Source: Streptomyces djakartensis
GTDB lineage: Bacteria; Actinomycetota; Actinomycetes; Streptomycetales; Streptomycetaceae
Direction: 5' to 3'
DNA length: 64,000 bases
Assembly: GCF_014651075.1 (NCBI RefSeq)
Contig: NZ_BMWE01000007.1
Location: 310,001 to 374,000, forward strand
A program made the position numbers and the translations under genes. The notes below the pieces were generated by a model that saw only the letters and a list, made by a program, of their open reading frames with translations, was not told where the DNA came from and ran no database searches. The first letter of the stretch is position 1, and each line of letters opens with the position of its first letter. Below, in pieces: positions 25,506 to 33,480 of this stretch.

Positions 25506-25811
25506 TCACCAGGACGACTTCCGCACCCCCGGCAGATACCCCGCGTGCGCCTGCCCCCGCAGACTCACCCGGGACAGCCCGAACGCCCGGAAGTAACCCC
25601 GGGGCCGCCCGTCCGTCTGGTCCCGGTTGCGCACCCGCGTGGCGCTCGCGTCGCGGGGCTGCCTGCGCAGTTCGGCCTGCGCGGCCAGCCGCTCGGCGTC
25701 GGTGGACGACGGCCTCCGGATGATCTCCTTCAGTTCGGCCCGCCGGGCGGCGTACCGGGCGACGATCTCCTGCCGCTTGTCGTTCTTCGCGATCTTGCTC
25801 TTCTTCGCCAT
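25506..25811 (-). CDS. rpsN: 30S ribosomal protein S14, zinc-independent paralogue
   Basis: A 101-aa S14 of the long, cysteine-free (C-) type: [14 protein letters not shown] start and the conserved end [25 protein letters not shown] sequence. The CxxC pairs of zinc-binding S14 are missing. In Streptomyces such C- paralogues replace zinc-containing ones during zinc starvation. The ATG at 25811 overlaps the stop of rpmB (ATGA overlap), so the two are translationally coupled. Expression should depend on the Zur-type operator at 26077-26097 through the rpmB promoter. Confidence 0.96.
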   Translation of the reverse strand: MAKKSKIAKNDKRQEIVARYAARRAELKEIIRRPSSTDAERLAAQAELRRQPRDASATRVRNRDQTDGRPRGYFRAFGLSRVSLRGQAHAGYLPGVRKSSW

Positions 25812-26047
25812 CAGACCTTCGCTCCCCGGGCCCGGATCCTGGCGACGGCCGCCTCGACCCCGATCGTGTCGACGGTCCTGATCGCCCTGGCGCTCAGCCT
25901 GAGCCGTACGTACCGGCCCTCGCTCGGCAGCCAGTAGCGCTTGGTCTGGATGTTGGGGTCGAAGCGGCGGCTGGTGCGCCGGTGGGAGTGCGAGATGCGG
26001 TTGCCGAAGCCCGGCTGGGTCCCGGTCAGCATGCAGTGCGCGGACAT
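25811..26047 (-). CDS. rpmB: 50S ribosomal protein L28, zinc-independent paralogue
   Basis: A 78-aa L28. Conserved core: [24 protein letters not shown] split by the usual features, then [24 protein letters not shown]. The CxxC motif of the zinc form is reduced to a single cysteine (HCMLTG), so it belongs to the C- class. ATG 26047 is preceded by GAGAGG on the minus strand. It is the first gene of the leftward rpmB-rpsN operon, divergent from rpmG across a 63-bp region that carries a Zur-type operator. Confidence 0.95.
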   Translation of the reverse strand: MSAHCMLTGTQPGFGNRISHSHRRTSRRFDPNIQTKRYWLPSEGRYVRLRLSARAIRTVDTIGVEAAVARIRARGAKV

Positions 26048-26076
26048 GGTGGTGACGTACCTCTCTGCCTAAGCAA

Positions 26077-26104
26077 TGGAAATGGGATTCATTTTCAGTA
26101 TCAT
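26077..26104. promoter_or_regulatory. Zur-type operator and -10 box in the rpmB/rpmG divergent region
   Basis: TGGAAATG-GGATT-CATTTTCA (26077-26097) is a 7/8 inverted repeat in an otherwise G+C-rich region and matches the form of Streptomyces Zur boxes. TATCAT at 26099-26104 fits a -10 for rpmG and ends 6 nt before its ATG, so rpmG is probably leaderless and the operator covers its spacer and -35 region. Repression when zinc is sufficient is the expected logic. Confidence 0.85.
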
Positions 26105-26110
26105 AGCGGC

Positions 26111-26275
26111 ATGGCACGCAACGAACTCCGGCCGGTCATCAAGCTCCGGTCCACGGCCGGGACCGGCTTCACCTACGTGACCCGCAAGAACCGCCGCAAC
26201 GACCCGGACCGACTGACCCTGCGCAAGTTCGACCCGGTCGTCGGCCGCCACGTCGACTTCCGAGAGGAGCGCTGA
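26111..26275 (+). CDS. rpmG: 50S ribosomal protein L33, zinc-independent paralogue
   Basis: A 54-aa L33 starting [19 protein letters not shown]. The typical [19 protein letters not shown] and the terminal HVDF region are present, but both CxxC pairs are absent (C- type). ATG 26111 lies 7 nt after the -10 TATCAT and lacks a Shine-Dalgarno. It leads a rightward operon rpmG-rpmE2-COG0523-rpsR with very short gaps (2, 4 and 5 bp), all expected to be induced by zinc starvation. Confidence 0.95.
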   Translation: MARNELRPVIKLRSTAGTGFTYVTRKNRRNDPDRLTLRKFDPVVGRHVDFREER

Positions 26276-26277
26276 TC

Positions 26278-26526
26278 ATGCGCGAGGGAATCCACCCGGA
26301 GTACGGCCCCGTCGTCTTCCGCGACCGTGCCGCGGACTACGCCTTCCTCACCCGCTCGACGATGACGAGCGAGAAGACGGTCGAGTGGGAGGACGGCAAC
26401 ACCTACCCCGTCGTCGACGTCGAGATCTCCGACGTCAGCCACCCCTTCTACACCGGCACGGCCCGGGTCCTGGACACCGCGGGCCGCGTGGAGCGCTTCG
26501 AGCGCCGGTACGGAAAGAAGGGCTGA
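26278..26526 (+). CDS. rpmE2: 50S ribosomal protein L31 type B, zinc-independent
   Basis: An 82-aa L31 of type [29 protein letters not shown] contains the family signature, and the end [20 protein letters not shown] is conserved. No cysteines occur, in contrast to the zinc-binding type A. It begins 2 bp after the rpmG stop, with GAGAGGAGCGCTG upstream as ribosome-binding site. Confidence 0.95.
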   Translation: MREGIHPEYGPVVFRDRAADYAFLTRSTMTSEKTVEWEDGNTYPVVDVEISDVSHPFYTGTARVLDTAGRVERFERRYGKKG

Positions 26527-26530
26527 TTCC

Positions 26531-27733
26531 GTGGCTGTCCCTCCTGGGCTCCCCGTCGTGATCGTCGGCGGGCTGCACGCCGACGCCCGCAGGGCGGCCG
26601 TGGCGCGGCTGCTCGCCGACGTGCCCGGCAGTGTCGTCCTCCATCACGACCTGGCCACGGCCGCGGCCGGCACGGTCGTACGGACCGTCCGGGACGCCGG
26701 CGGCGTCCTGGACGCGGCGGAGGTGCCACTCGTCAACGACTGTGCCTGCTGCGCCCTGCGCGAGGACCTGGTGCCGGAGCTGGAGCGGCTCGCCGATGCC
26801 GGGAGCACGCCCCTGGCCGTCGTCGAGCTGTGGGACTCCGTCGAGCCCAAGGCCATGGCCGAGGTCGTCACGGCCGGCGGGCTCACCGTCACCGGCGTGA
26901 TCACCGCCGTCGACCCGGCCCTGGTCCTGCCGTACCTCGGCAACGGCGACGACCTGGCCGACGGCGGTCTGGCCGCCGCCGCCACCGACCAGCGCACGGT
27001 CGCCGACACCTTCGCCCGCCAGCTGGAGTACGCCCCCGTCCTCGCGATCGCCGAGTCCCCGGAGGCCGACGACGAGGACCGGGCGCTGCTCGCCCAGCTC
27101 CATCCGACGGCCCGCCAGGTCCTGATCGGCCGAGAAGACGCGGCGGACCCGGCCGGCGACGGTCTGACGGCGCCGCCCCCGCGCCGGCGCCCGCTCCCGC
27201 CCCTGGCCCGGGCCGCCCTGGCCGGCTTCGACGTGGAGGCGGCCGCGGCCGCCCAGCACCCGGCCTGCGCGCTGCTGCCCGCCGAGGCCGACGCGCACGG
27301 CGTCTCCACCCTGGTGTGGCATCAGCGCCGCCCCTTCCACCCCGAGCGGCTCTACACCGCCCTGGAGGACCTGACCTGCGCGGCCGCCCGCAGCCGGGGC
27401 CGGTTCTGGCTCGCCGACAAGCCCGACACGCTCTTCCACTGGGACGCGGCGGGCGGTGCCCTGTGCGTGGAGAGCGCGGGGCCCTGGCTGGCCTCCCTGC
27501 CGGACGCGGCCTGGGAGATGGTCCCGCCGGTGCGCCGCGCCGCCGCCGCGCTGGACTGGCATCCCGAGCACGGCGACCGCTGCCAGCACCTGGTCTTCAC
27601 CTCGCCCGGCCTCGACCGGGACGGCCTGGCGCACCTGCTCCAGTCCTGCCTGCTCACCGACGCCGAGTACGCCGCCGGGCGGGACGCCTGGCAGCGGCTG
27701 CCGCACGCCTTCGACGCCCTCCTGGAGGTCTGA
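26531..27733 (+). CDS. COG0523/CobW-like protein with degenerate P-loop in the zinc-starvation operon
   Basis: A 400-aa protein of the G3E GTPase (COG0523) metal-chaperone family. The metal-binding CxCC motif is present ([16 protein letters not shown], residues about 71-86), and so is the C-terminal CobW_C region ([15 protein letters not shown], then [19 protein letters not shown]). The Walker A motif, normally GxxGxGKT/S after beta-1, reads [15 protein letters not shown], with the lysine and the glycines lost. GTP hydrolysis is therefore doubtful. It is placed among C- ribosomal proteins under a Zur-type operator, so a role in zinc allocation is likely. GTG 26531 follows the rpmE2 stop by 4 bp. 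Confidence 0.88.
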   Translation: MAVPPGLPVVIVGGLHADARRAAVARLLADVPGSVVLHHDLATAAAGTVVRTVRDAGGVLDAAEVPLVNDCACCALREDLVPELERLADAGSTPLAVVELWDSVEPKAMAEVVTAGGLTVTGVITAVDPALVLPYLGNGDDLADGGLAAAATDQRTVADTFARQLEYAPVLAIAESPEADDEDRALLAQLHPTARQVLIGREDAADPAGDGLTAPPPRRRPLPPLARAALAGFDVEAAAAAQHPACALLPAEADAHGVSTLVWHQRRPFHPERLYTALEDLTCAAARSRGRFWLADKPDTLFHWDAAGGALCVESAGPWLASLPDAAWEMVPPVRRAAAALDWHPEHGDRCQHLVFTSPGLDRDGLAHLLQSCLLTDAEYAAGRDAWQRLPHAFDALLEV

Positions 27734-27738
27734 CCGAG

Positions 27739-27972
27739 ATGCCCCGCAAGATCGACCGCAAGCCCGTGAGGAACCGGCCCAACCCGCTGGACCAGGCCGG
27801 GATCACCTACATCGACTACAAGGACACCGACCTGCTGCGGAAGTTCATCTCCGACCGCGGCAAGATCCGCAGCCGCCGCGTCACCCGGGTGTCGGCCCAG
27901 CAGCAGCGGCAGCTGGCCCGGGCGATCAAGAACGCACGGGAGATGGCGCTCCTGCCCTACTCCAGCCGTTGA
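27739..27972 (+). CDS. rpsR: 30S ribosomal protein S18, zinc-starvation paralogue
   Basis: A 77-aa S18 ([20 protein letters not shown] start; [36 protein letters not shown]). It lacks the cysteines found in the main Streptomyces S18 N-terminus. It is the last gene of the rpmG operon, starting 5 bp after the COG0523 gene, and is followed by a strong terminator hairpin at 27989. Confidence 0.95.
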   Translation: MPRKIDRKPVRNRPNPLDQAGITYIDYKDTDLLRKFISDRGKIRSRRVTRVSAQQQRQLARAIKNAREMALLPYSSR

Positions 27973-27988
27973 ACCGGCCCATCCCGGG

Positions 27989-28023
27989 TGAGGTTCCCCA
28001 CGCTTGACGCGAGGGGAACCTCA
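27989..28023 (+). terminator. Strong hairpin after rpsR
   Basis: TGAGGTTCCCC (27989-27999) pairs perfectly with GGGGAACCTCA (28013-28023), 16 bp after the rpsR stop. It ends the zinc-starvation operon. Confidence 0.9.
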
Positions 28024-28571
28024 TGCGCGTGGCACGACCGGCCGACGGGCCTGCCGACCTGCCGCTTGGCACGGTTGACCGCCCGTCAGGGGGCGGGACG
28101 GCCGACCGGCCCTCCGGCGATGGTGCGACGCGGGCACCGCACTCGTGGACGACCTCGCCATCCCCCGTATGCACCATTTCCCCCTGTCACCGGCCACCGC
28201 CCCGCCCCTCGCCCCCGGCCTTCCGCATCGGCGCGGGTGGGGCCCGCCGGCCGTCCTCCCCCACACCTCCCCAGCTCCCGCTTTCTCCGGCACCGGCGCC
28301 CAGCCGCGCGGCCGTGCCGGATGCTCCGCCTCCGGCGGATCCGCGCCGGTACCGGCGCCTTCGCTCTCGGTCCCGGGGAACGCGGGACGGTGCAGGGCCG
28401 TCAAACAGGCAAGAGCTTTCGGTGAAGCGGTCGTCGCGGCTGTAACCGCGGGACCACCGCGCGTGCACGTGCATCTGCCCATGCATCTGCACATGAACAG
28501 GGCTATGATCCGGGTCAGTTGACCACTGCATCAATGGCCACATCAGCCACTGCACCACCGGGGAGCGACCT
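28024..28571. other. Gene-free 550-bp region
   Basis: Several open frames exist here on both strands, but they are Pro/Arg/Ala-rich, lack ribosome-binding sites and resemble no family. I see only the 29-bp regulatory element at 28462-28490 and the promoter area of the DUF397 gene. A non-coding RNA cannot be excluded. Confidence 0.6.
28462..28490 (+). promoter_or_regulatory. 29-bp element, forward copy, upstream of the DUF397 gene
   Basis: It contains CGTGCACG and two direct copies of TGCATCTGC separated by 3 bp (12-bp period). An inverted copy with 28 of 29 bases identical lies at 29522-29550. It ends 81 bp before GTG 28572. Confidence 0.85.
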
Positions 28572-28814
28572 GTGGACCACGACGCGTACAACGGGATGGC
28601 CGCCACCACGCTGCACGGTGTGGCCTGGCAGAAGAGCCGGCACAGCAACTCGCAGGGCTCGTGCGTGGAGTTCGCCCGGCTGCCGGGCGGCGATGTGGCC
28701 GTCCGCAACTCGCGCTTCCCCGACGGCCCCGCGCTGGTCTACACCCGTGCGGAGATCGAGGCCATGCTGCTGGGGGTGAAGGACGGCGAGTTCGACCACC
28801 TCGTGGTCGGCTGA
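28572..28814 (+). CDS. DUF397 protein of a WhiJ-like module
   Basis: An 80-aa DUF397 protein with the family pattern WQKSRHSNSQGSCVEFARL and AVRNSRFPDGPALVYT. DUF397 proteins are small partners, possibly antitoxin- or ligand-like, of XRE-DUF5753 regulators in actinobacteria. The GTG at 28572 has GGGGAGCG as ribosome-binding site. It converges on the HATPase gene, and the regulator of the module starts at 29755. The upstream 29-bp element suggests it is controlled together with the HATPase gene. Confidence 0.92.
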   Translation: MDHDAYNGMAATTLHGVAWQKSRHSNSQGSCVEFARLPGGDVAVRNSRFPDGPALVYTRAEIEAMLLGVKDGEFDHLVVG

Positions 28815-28932
28815 CAGCCGCACGGGTTCGGCGGACGGCTCCCCGGGCAAGCCAGGGGGCAATCACGGCGATTCAGGATTTGGCGCGCCGTAACGCGCGT
28901 AGAACCGCGGCACGAGGAAGCGCCGCGGTCAC

Positions 28933-29448
28933 TCATTCCGGGTGCGGACCCGAACCGGGCCGGGGCAGCCGGAACAGCGCCCAGACCACCTTGCCGCTCA
29001 GCGCGCCGGCGAGCGGGTGCCAGCCCCAGCTGTCGCTGAAGGAGTCGACGAGGAACAGCCCGCGGCCCGACTCGCACGAGAAGTCGTCGGTCTCCCGGGC
29101 GACGGGACTGTCGTGACTGGGGTCGCGCACCGCGCACACGAGCCGCTCCGTCCAGCGCATCAGATGCAGCCGCACGGGAGGCTCATGACCGTTGGCGCAC
29201 GCCCCGCCGCCCGGCAGGCCGTGCCGCAGGGCGTTGGTGACGAGCTCCGAGACCACGAGGCAGACGTCGTCGAAACGGTCGCCCATGTCCCACTGGTCCA
29301 GCGTCCCGCGGGTGAACCTCCGGGCCTCGCGCACCGCTTCGTAACGGGCGGGCAGGGCACAGGAGGCGGCGTCGGACACGGCCGAGGGGTCCAGCGGCGG
29401 AAGGCCCTGCCGTAACGGCTCGAGCATGGTCGATCCATTCGTCCCCAT
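28933..29448 (-). CDS. HATPase/anti-sigma-like ATP-binding protein of the WhiJ-like module (AbaA-like)
   Basis: A 171-aa GHKL ATP-binding protein, like the RsbW/AbaA-type regulators that accompany XRE-DUF5753 genes in Streptomyces. The N-box ELVTNALRHG is intact, the G1 region reads AVRDPSHDSP, and the G2 region GRGLFLVDSFSDSWGW is good. ATG 29448 is chosen because GGGAG lies about 10 nt upstream and because the N-terminus then starts shortly before LEPLRQGLPPLDP; an ATG 20 codons later is possible. It diverges from the XRE gene (29755). An inverted copy of the 29-bp element lies 74 bp upstream. Confidence 0.88.
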   Translation of the reverse strand: MGTNGSTMLEPLRQGLPPLDPSAVSDAASCALPARYEAVREARRFTRGTLDQWDMGDRFDDVCLVVSELVTNALRHGLPGGGACANGHEPPVRLHLMRWTERLVCAVRDPSHDSPVARETDDFSCESGRGLFLVDSFSDSWGWHPLAGALSGKVVWALFRLPRPGSGPHPE

Positions 29449-29754
29449 GCGAGGCACTCCCGGGAATTCGCGGTCGGTGCGATGCGGCGGTGGTGCGAGA
29501 CCATGGTTTCGGATGCGCACAGCAGATGCAAGGGCAGATGCACGTGCACGTGACCGGAATGAGATGCCCCGTACCACTTGTTGGCCATTTTTTCCCACGG
29601 CCCGGTGCCCAACTCCGGCCGTTCGCGCGCCTCTTCCTTACGATCACGCGCGTGCGCCCGTCGTCTCGATTCCGTTTCTGTAACCGCACGAGTACTGCTC
29701 GGAGTGTTTTAGTGGCAGACTTCGGCCCCTGAGACGTTGGGGAGGCTGGCGAAC
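29449..29754. other. Divergent promoter region of the WhiJ-like module
   Basis: A 306-bp gap with lower G+C content than its neighbours in the right half. It holds the inverted 29-bp element, an AT-richer segment (about 29640-29712) that likely contains the XRE promoter, and GGGGAGG at 29739-29745 as the XRE ribosome-binding site. No gene seen. Confidence 0.6.
29522..29550 (-). promoter_or_regulatory. 29-bp element, inverted copy, upstream of the HATPase gene
   Basis: Read on the minus strand it matches the element at 28462-28490 in 28 of 29 bases and has the same orientation and nearly the same distance (73 versus 81 bp) relative to its gene. Confidence 0.85.
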
Positions 29755-30615
29755 GTGAGCGCGGGAGAGCCGGGATCGGTGGTGCGGCGCATGCTGCTCG
29801 GATCGCAACTCAGGCGACTGCGTGAGGCTCGGGGCATCACGCGCGAGGCGGCGGGCTACTCGATCCGCGCCTCCGAGTCGAAGATCAGCCGCATGGAGCT
29901 GGGCCGGGTGAGCTTCAAGACCAGGGACGTCGAGGACCTGCTGACGCTGTACGGCATCACGGACGAGCAGGAGCGCAACTCCCTGCTCTCCCTGGCGAAG
30001 GAGGCCAACGTCGCCGGCTGGTGGCACAGTTACTCCGACGTGCTGCCCAGCTGGTTCCCGACCTACGTGGGCCTGGAGGGCGCCGCCTCGCTGATCCGCG
30101 CGTACGAGGTGCAGTTCGTGCACGGCCTGCTCCAGACCGAGGCGTACGCCCACGCGGTGGTCCGGCGGGGCATGCAGGGTGCGAGCGAGGCCGACGTGGA
30201 GCGGCGGGTGGCACTGCGTCTGGAGCGGCAGAAGCACCTGGTCGCCGAGAGCGCGCCGGACTTCCACATCATCCTGGACGAGGCCGCCCTGCGCCGCCCC
30301 TACGGCGACCGCGGCGTGATGCGCGGCCAGCTCCAGCACCTCATCGACATCTCCGAGCGGCCCAACGTGCGGCTCCAGATCGTGCCGTTCAGCCTCGGCG
30401 GCCACTCCGGCGAGAGCGGCGCGTTCACGATCCTCAGCTTCCCGGAGTCCGACCTGTCGGACGTCGTCTACCTGGAGCAGCTCACCAGCGCGCTGTACCT
30501 GGACAAGCCCGAGGACGTCGCCCAGTACGAGAGGGCGCTCAAGGAACTCCAGAGCGACAGCCCCGGCCCCTCTGAGAGCCGGGACCTTCTCCGGGGACTC
30601 CTCCAACTCTCCTGA
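29755..30615 (+). CDS. XRE-family regulator with DUF5753 (WhiJ-like)
   Basis: A 286-aa DNA-binding protein. The N-terminal HTH is at about residues 13-70 (LGSQLRRLREARGITREAAGY, then SESKISRMELGRVSF). The C-terminal ~190 residues are the DUF5753 domain (EVQFVHGLLQTEAYAHAVV, RPNVRLQIVPFSLGGHSG). Such proteins (WhiJ type) act with a DUF397 partner and an ATPase to repress development-related genes. GTG 29755 has a strong GGGGAGG 9 nt upstream; an in-frame TTG at 29737 is less likely. It is the probable binder of the paired 29-bp elements. The other members of the module are immediately to the left. Confidence 0.93.
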   Translation: MSAGEPGSVVRRMLLGSQLRRLREARGITREAAGYSIRASESKISRMELGRVSFKTRDVEDLLTLYGITDEQERNSLLSLAKEANVAGWWHSYSDVLPSWFPTYVGLEGAASLIRAYEVQFVHGLLQTEAYAHAVVRRGMQGASEADVERRVALRLERQKHLVAESAPDFHIILDEAALRRPYGDRGVMRGQLQHLIDISERPNVRLQIVPFSLGGHSGESGAFTILSFPESDLSDVVYLEQLTSALYLDKPEDVAQYERALKELQSDSPGPSESRDLLRGLLQLS

Positions 30616-30687
30616 AACATCAGTACGATGACGTGAGATCAGATCGTGATGGTGCGATCAGAGGTCTTCCAGGGATCGAGGGATCAC

Positions 30688-32151
30688 ATGTCGTCGTCCT
30701 GCTTCACCGACCTTGCGCTGCAGTACATCGACGGTGAGTGGCGCCCGGGTACCGGTTCCTGGGACATCATCGACTTCAACCCGTACGACGACGAGAAGCT
30801 GGCGTCGATCACCATAGCCACGGCCGAAGAGGTCGATCAGGCGTACCGGGCCGCCGCCCGCGCCCAGAAGCAGTGGGCGGCGACCAACCCCTACGCCCGC
30901 CGCGCGGTTTTCGAGAGGGCCCTGAGGCTGATCGAGGAGCGCGAGGAGGAGATCTCCGAGGCCATCATCGCCGAGCTCGGCGGCACGCGTCTGAAGGCCG
31001 CCTTCGAGCTGCACCTCGCCAAGGAGTTCCTGCGCGAGGCGGTCCATCTGGCGCTGGCCCCCGAGGGCCGGATCGTGCCCTCACCGGTGGACGGCAAGGA
31101 GAACCGCGTCTACCGCGTGCCGGTCGGTGTCGTGGGCGTGATCAGCCCCTTCAACTTCCCCTTCCTGCTGTCCATCAAGTCCGTCGCCCCGGCGCTCGCG
31201 CTCGGCAACGCCGTGGTGCTCAAGCCGCACCAGAACACTCCGATCGTCGGCGGCTCCCTGGTCGCGAAGATCTTCGAGGACGCGGGCCTGCCCGGCGGTC
31301 TGCTGAACGTCGTCATCACCGACATCGCGGAGATCGGTGACGCCTTCCTGGAGCACCCGGTGCCCAAGGTCATCTCCTTCACCGGCTCCGACCAGACCGG
31401 TCGGCACGTGGCGACGGTCTGCGCCCGGCTGTTCAAGCGCTCGGTCCTCGAACTGGGCGGCAACAGCGCACTGGTGGTCCTCGACGACGCCGACCTCGAC
31501 TACGCGGTCGACGCGGCGGTCTTCAGCCGGTACGTCCACCAGGGCCAGGTCTGCATGGCCGCCAACCGCGTGCTCGTGGACCGTTCGATCGCGGACGAGT
31601 TCACCGAGAGGTTCGTCGCCAAGGTGAAGACCCTCAAGGCGGGCGACCCGCGCGACCCGGAGACCGTCATCGGCCCGGTGATCAACTCCTCGCAGGCGGA
31701 CGCGATCCAGGGTGTGGTCGAGCAGGCCCTCGCCGAGGGCGCCACGGCACTGGTGCGCGGGGGACGGACCGACAACCTCGTCGAGCCGTCCGTCCTGACC
31801 GGCGTGCCCGCCGGCTCGGCCCTGCTGAAGCAGGAGGTCTTCGGCCCGGTCGCCTTCCTCGTCCCGTTCGACGGCGAGGAGGAGGCCGTACGCCTCGTCA
31901 ACGACACCCCGTACGGCCTGAGCGGCGCCGTCCACACCGGGAACGTCGAGCGGGGCGTCGCCTTCGCCAAGCAGATCGACACGGGCATGTTCCACGTGAA
32001 CGACGGTACGGTCCACGACGAGCCGATCGTCCCCTTCGGCGGCGAGAAGCACTCGGGCCTCGGCCGGCTCAACGGCGAGACGATGGTGGACTCGTTCACC
32101 ACGACCAAGTGGATCTCGGTCCAGCACGGGCGGAGCGGCTTCCCGTTCTAG
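30688..32151 (+). CDS. vdh: Aldehyde dehydrogenase, vanillin/benzaldehyde dehydrogenase type
   Basis: A 487-aa NAD(P)-dependent aldehyde dehydrogenase. The oxyanion/NAD region GVISPFNFPF is at about residue 150, the general base E255 in LELGGNS, and the catalytic C289 in GQVCMAANR. The sequence resembles the vanillin/benzaldehyde group that oxidises aromatic aldehydes from lignin-type compounds to acids; the substrate is inferred from the group only. The ATG at 30688 follows GAGGGA. An upstream in-frame ATG adds 14 residues of no family likeness. The gene is not in an operon with aromatic catabolism genes here. A perfect 12-bp hairpin follows. Confidence 0.9.
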   Translation: MSSSCFTDLALQYIDGEWRPGTGSWDIIDFNPYDDEKLASITIATAEEVDQAYRAAARAQKQWAATNPYARRAVFERALRLIEEREEEISEAIIAELGGTRLKAAFELHLAKEFLREAVHLALAPEGRIVPSPVDGKENRVYRVPVGVVGVISPFNFPFLLSIKSVAPALALGNAVVLKPHQNTPIVGGSLVAKIFEDAGLPGGLLNVVITDIAEIGDAFLEHPVPKVISFTGSDQTGRHVATVCARLFKRSVLELGGNSALVVLDDADLDYAVDAAVFSRYVHQGQVCMAANRVLVDRSIADEFTERFVAKVKTLKAGDPRDPETVIGPVINSSQADAIQGVVEQALAEGATALVRGGRTDNLVEPSVLTGVPAGSALLKQEVFGPVAFLVPFDGEEEAVRLVNDTPYGLSGAVHTGNVERGVAFAKQIDTGMFHVNDGTVHDEPIVPFGGEKHSGLGRLNGETMVDSFTTTKWISVQHGRSGFPF

Positions 32152-32167
32152 TTCTCCTCGGCACGCC

Positions 32168-32202
32168 GGGCCCTTGCGGACAGAACCTGACCGCAAGGGC
32201 CC
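32168..32202 (+). terminator. Hairpin after the aldehyde dehydrogenase gene
   Basis: GGGCCCTTGCGG (32168-32179) pairs exactly with CCGCAAGGGCCC (32191-32202), loop 11 nt, 16 bp after the stop. Confidence 0.9.
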
Positions 32203-32257
32203 GTAGCTTCGTAGGTGTCGGGGGAGGCGCCCCCGGCTCCGGCGAAAGGCGGCGGTC

Positions 32258-32809
32258 ATGGTCACTCACGTTCCCGCGGAGGCGCACGGCGACGAGCGCG
32301 GAGCGCTCCTGTCCTTCATCGCCGAGCAGCGCGGTGGCATCCGGCGGGCGGTGCTCGGGCTGACGGACGAGCAGGCGAGTTCCCGCCCGAGCGCCAGTGA
32401 GCTGTCCCTCGCCGGGCTGGTCAAGCATGTCGCCGAGGTCGAGCAGATGTGGATCTCCCTGGCCAAGGGCGAGCCGCCGGCCGTGGTACGGGACCAGAGC
32501 AACTGGCACGAGTGCTTCCAGCTGGTCGAGGGCGAGACCGTCGCGTCACAGCTGGCGTACTGGGAGAAGGTCGCCGCCGAGACGGAGGCGTACATCCGCT
32601 CGGTCCCGAGCCTCGACGACACCTTCGCGCTGCCGGCCCAGCCCTGGTTCCCGCCGGACGGCCGGGTCTCCCACCGCTGGCTCTGTCTGCACCTGATCCG
32701 CGAGACGGCCCGGCACGCCGGCCACGCCGACATCATCCGCGAGTCGCTGGACGGCAGGACGGCCTTCGAGCTGGTGGCCGAGGAACAGCGGGCGGTGGCC
32801 GAGGCATAA
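32258..32809 (+). CDS. DinB/DUF664 family protein (thiol-S-transferase fold)
   Basis: A 183-aa four-helix-bundle protein of the DinB/DUF664 group. The three metal-ligand histidines appear as H in LVKHVAEVEQMW and the pair in RHAGHADIIRE near the C-terminus. Relatives include mycothiol-dependent enzymes, and mycothiol is the main thiol of actinomycetes, so a mycothiol transferase or detoxification role is plausible. The ATG at 32258 has AAAGG upstream. The next gene (PadR type) follows after 10 bp and may be co-transcribed, though it has its own leaderless-type -10. Confidence 0.85.
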   Translation: MVTHVPAEAHGDERGALLSFIAEQRGGIRRAVLGLTDEQASSRPSASELSLAGLVKHVAEVEQMWISLAKGEPPAVVRDQSNWHECFQLVEGETVASQLAYWEKVAAETEAYIRSVPSLDDTFALPAQPWFPPDGRVSHRWLCLHLIRETARHAGHADIIRESLDGRTAFELVAEEQRAVAEA

Positions 32810-32812
32810 CCT
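32807..32812 (+). promoter_or_regulatory. -10 box (TAACCT) for a probable leaderless PadR transcript
   Basis: TAACCT overlaps the DinB stop codon and ends 7 nt before ATG 32820. There is no ribosome-binding site between them. Confidence 0.45.
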
Positions 32813-32819
32813 TGGCCGC

Positions 32820-33461
32820 ATGTCAACGATCCGCCTCCTCGTGCTCGGCGCGGTCCGTATGCACGGGCGGGCCCACGGCTACCAGGTGCGCAACGACCTG
32901 GAGTACTGGGGCGCGCACGAGTGGTCCGCAGCCAAGCCCGGCTCGATCTACCACGCACTGAAGCAGATGGCGAAACAGGGCCTGCTGCACGCGCACGAGA
33001 CCGCCCCGTCCACGGCCGGCGGACCGCCGCGCACGGAGTACGAGATCACCGGGCAGGGCACCGAGGAGTACTTCCGGATGCTGCGGGAGGCGCTGGTCAC
33101 CTATGACCAGCGCGGGGACATGAAGACGGCCGCCGTCGGCTTCCTCGTCGACCTGCCGCGGGCCGAGGCGGTCGCCCTGTTGAAGGAGCGCACCCTGCGG
33201 ATCGAGCAGTGGCGAGCCTCCGTCCTGGAGCACTACATCCCCGAGGAGGGGCCCGAACAGCTCGGTCACATCGGCGAGATCATGAACATGTGGGTCCACA
33301 CGGCCGACTCCGAGGCCGAGTGGACCCGCGGCCTCATCGAGCGCATCGAGGGCGGCGCCTACACCTTCGCCGACGAGGGGGACCCGTTCGTCGGCATCCT
33401 GGCCGAGGGCGAGGAGAACCCGTACGCGACGGGGGAGCGGCACCCCGGGGACGACCGCTGA
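32820..33461 (+). CDS. PadR-family transcriptional regulator
   Basis: A 213-aa regulator. The winged-helix DNA-binding part is residues about 1-85 (LLVLGAVRMHGRAHGYQVRNDL, PGSIYHALKQMAKQGLL, then a wing with RTEYEITGQGTEEY). The C-terminal part is a Vir-like helical dimerisation region. PadR proteins generally repress a nearby gene and respond to phenolic or drug-like ligands. The neighbours are a DinB-type gene (upstream, 10 bp) and an aldehyde dehydrogenase further left, so a local detoxification circuit is possible but unproven. Confidence 0.9.
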   Translation: MSTIRLLVLGAVRMHGRAHGYQVRNDLEYWGAHEWSAAKPGSIYHALKQMAKQGLLHAHETAPSTAGGPPRTEYEITGQGTEEYFRMLREALVTYDQRGDMKTAAVGFLVDLPRAEAVALLKERTLRIEQWRASVLEHYIPEEGPEQLGHIGEIMNMWVHTADSEAEWTRGLIERIEGGAYTFADEGDPFVGILAEGEENPYATGERHPGDDR

Positions 33462-33480
33462 GGTTCACCGTACGGCGCGG

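Noticed and set aside
28023..28445. Possible 140-aa Pro/Arg-rich protein after the rpsR terminator
   Set aside because: The ATG lies in the terminator stem, composition is that of random G+C-rich sequence, and no family likeness is seen.
29737..29754. TTG at 29737 as the start of the first XRE gene
   Set aside because: It overlaps the strong GGGGAGG ribosome-binding site that serves GTG 29755.
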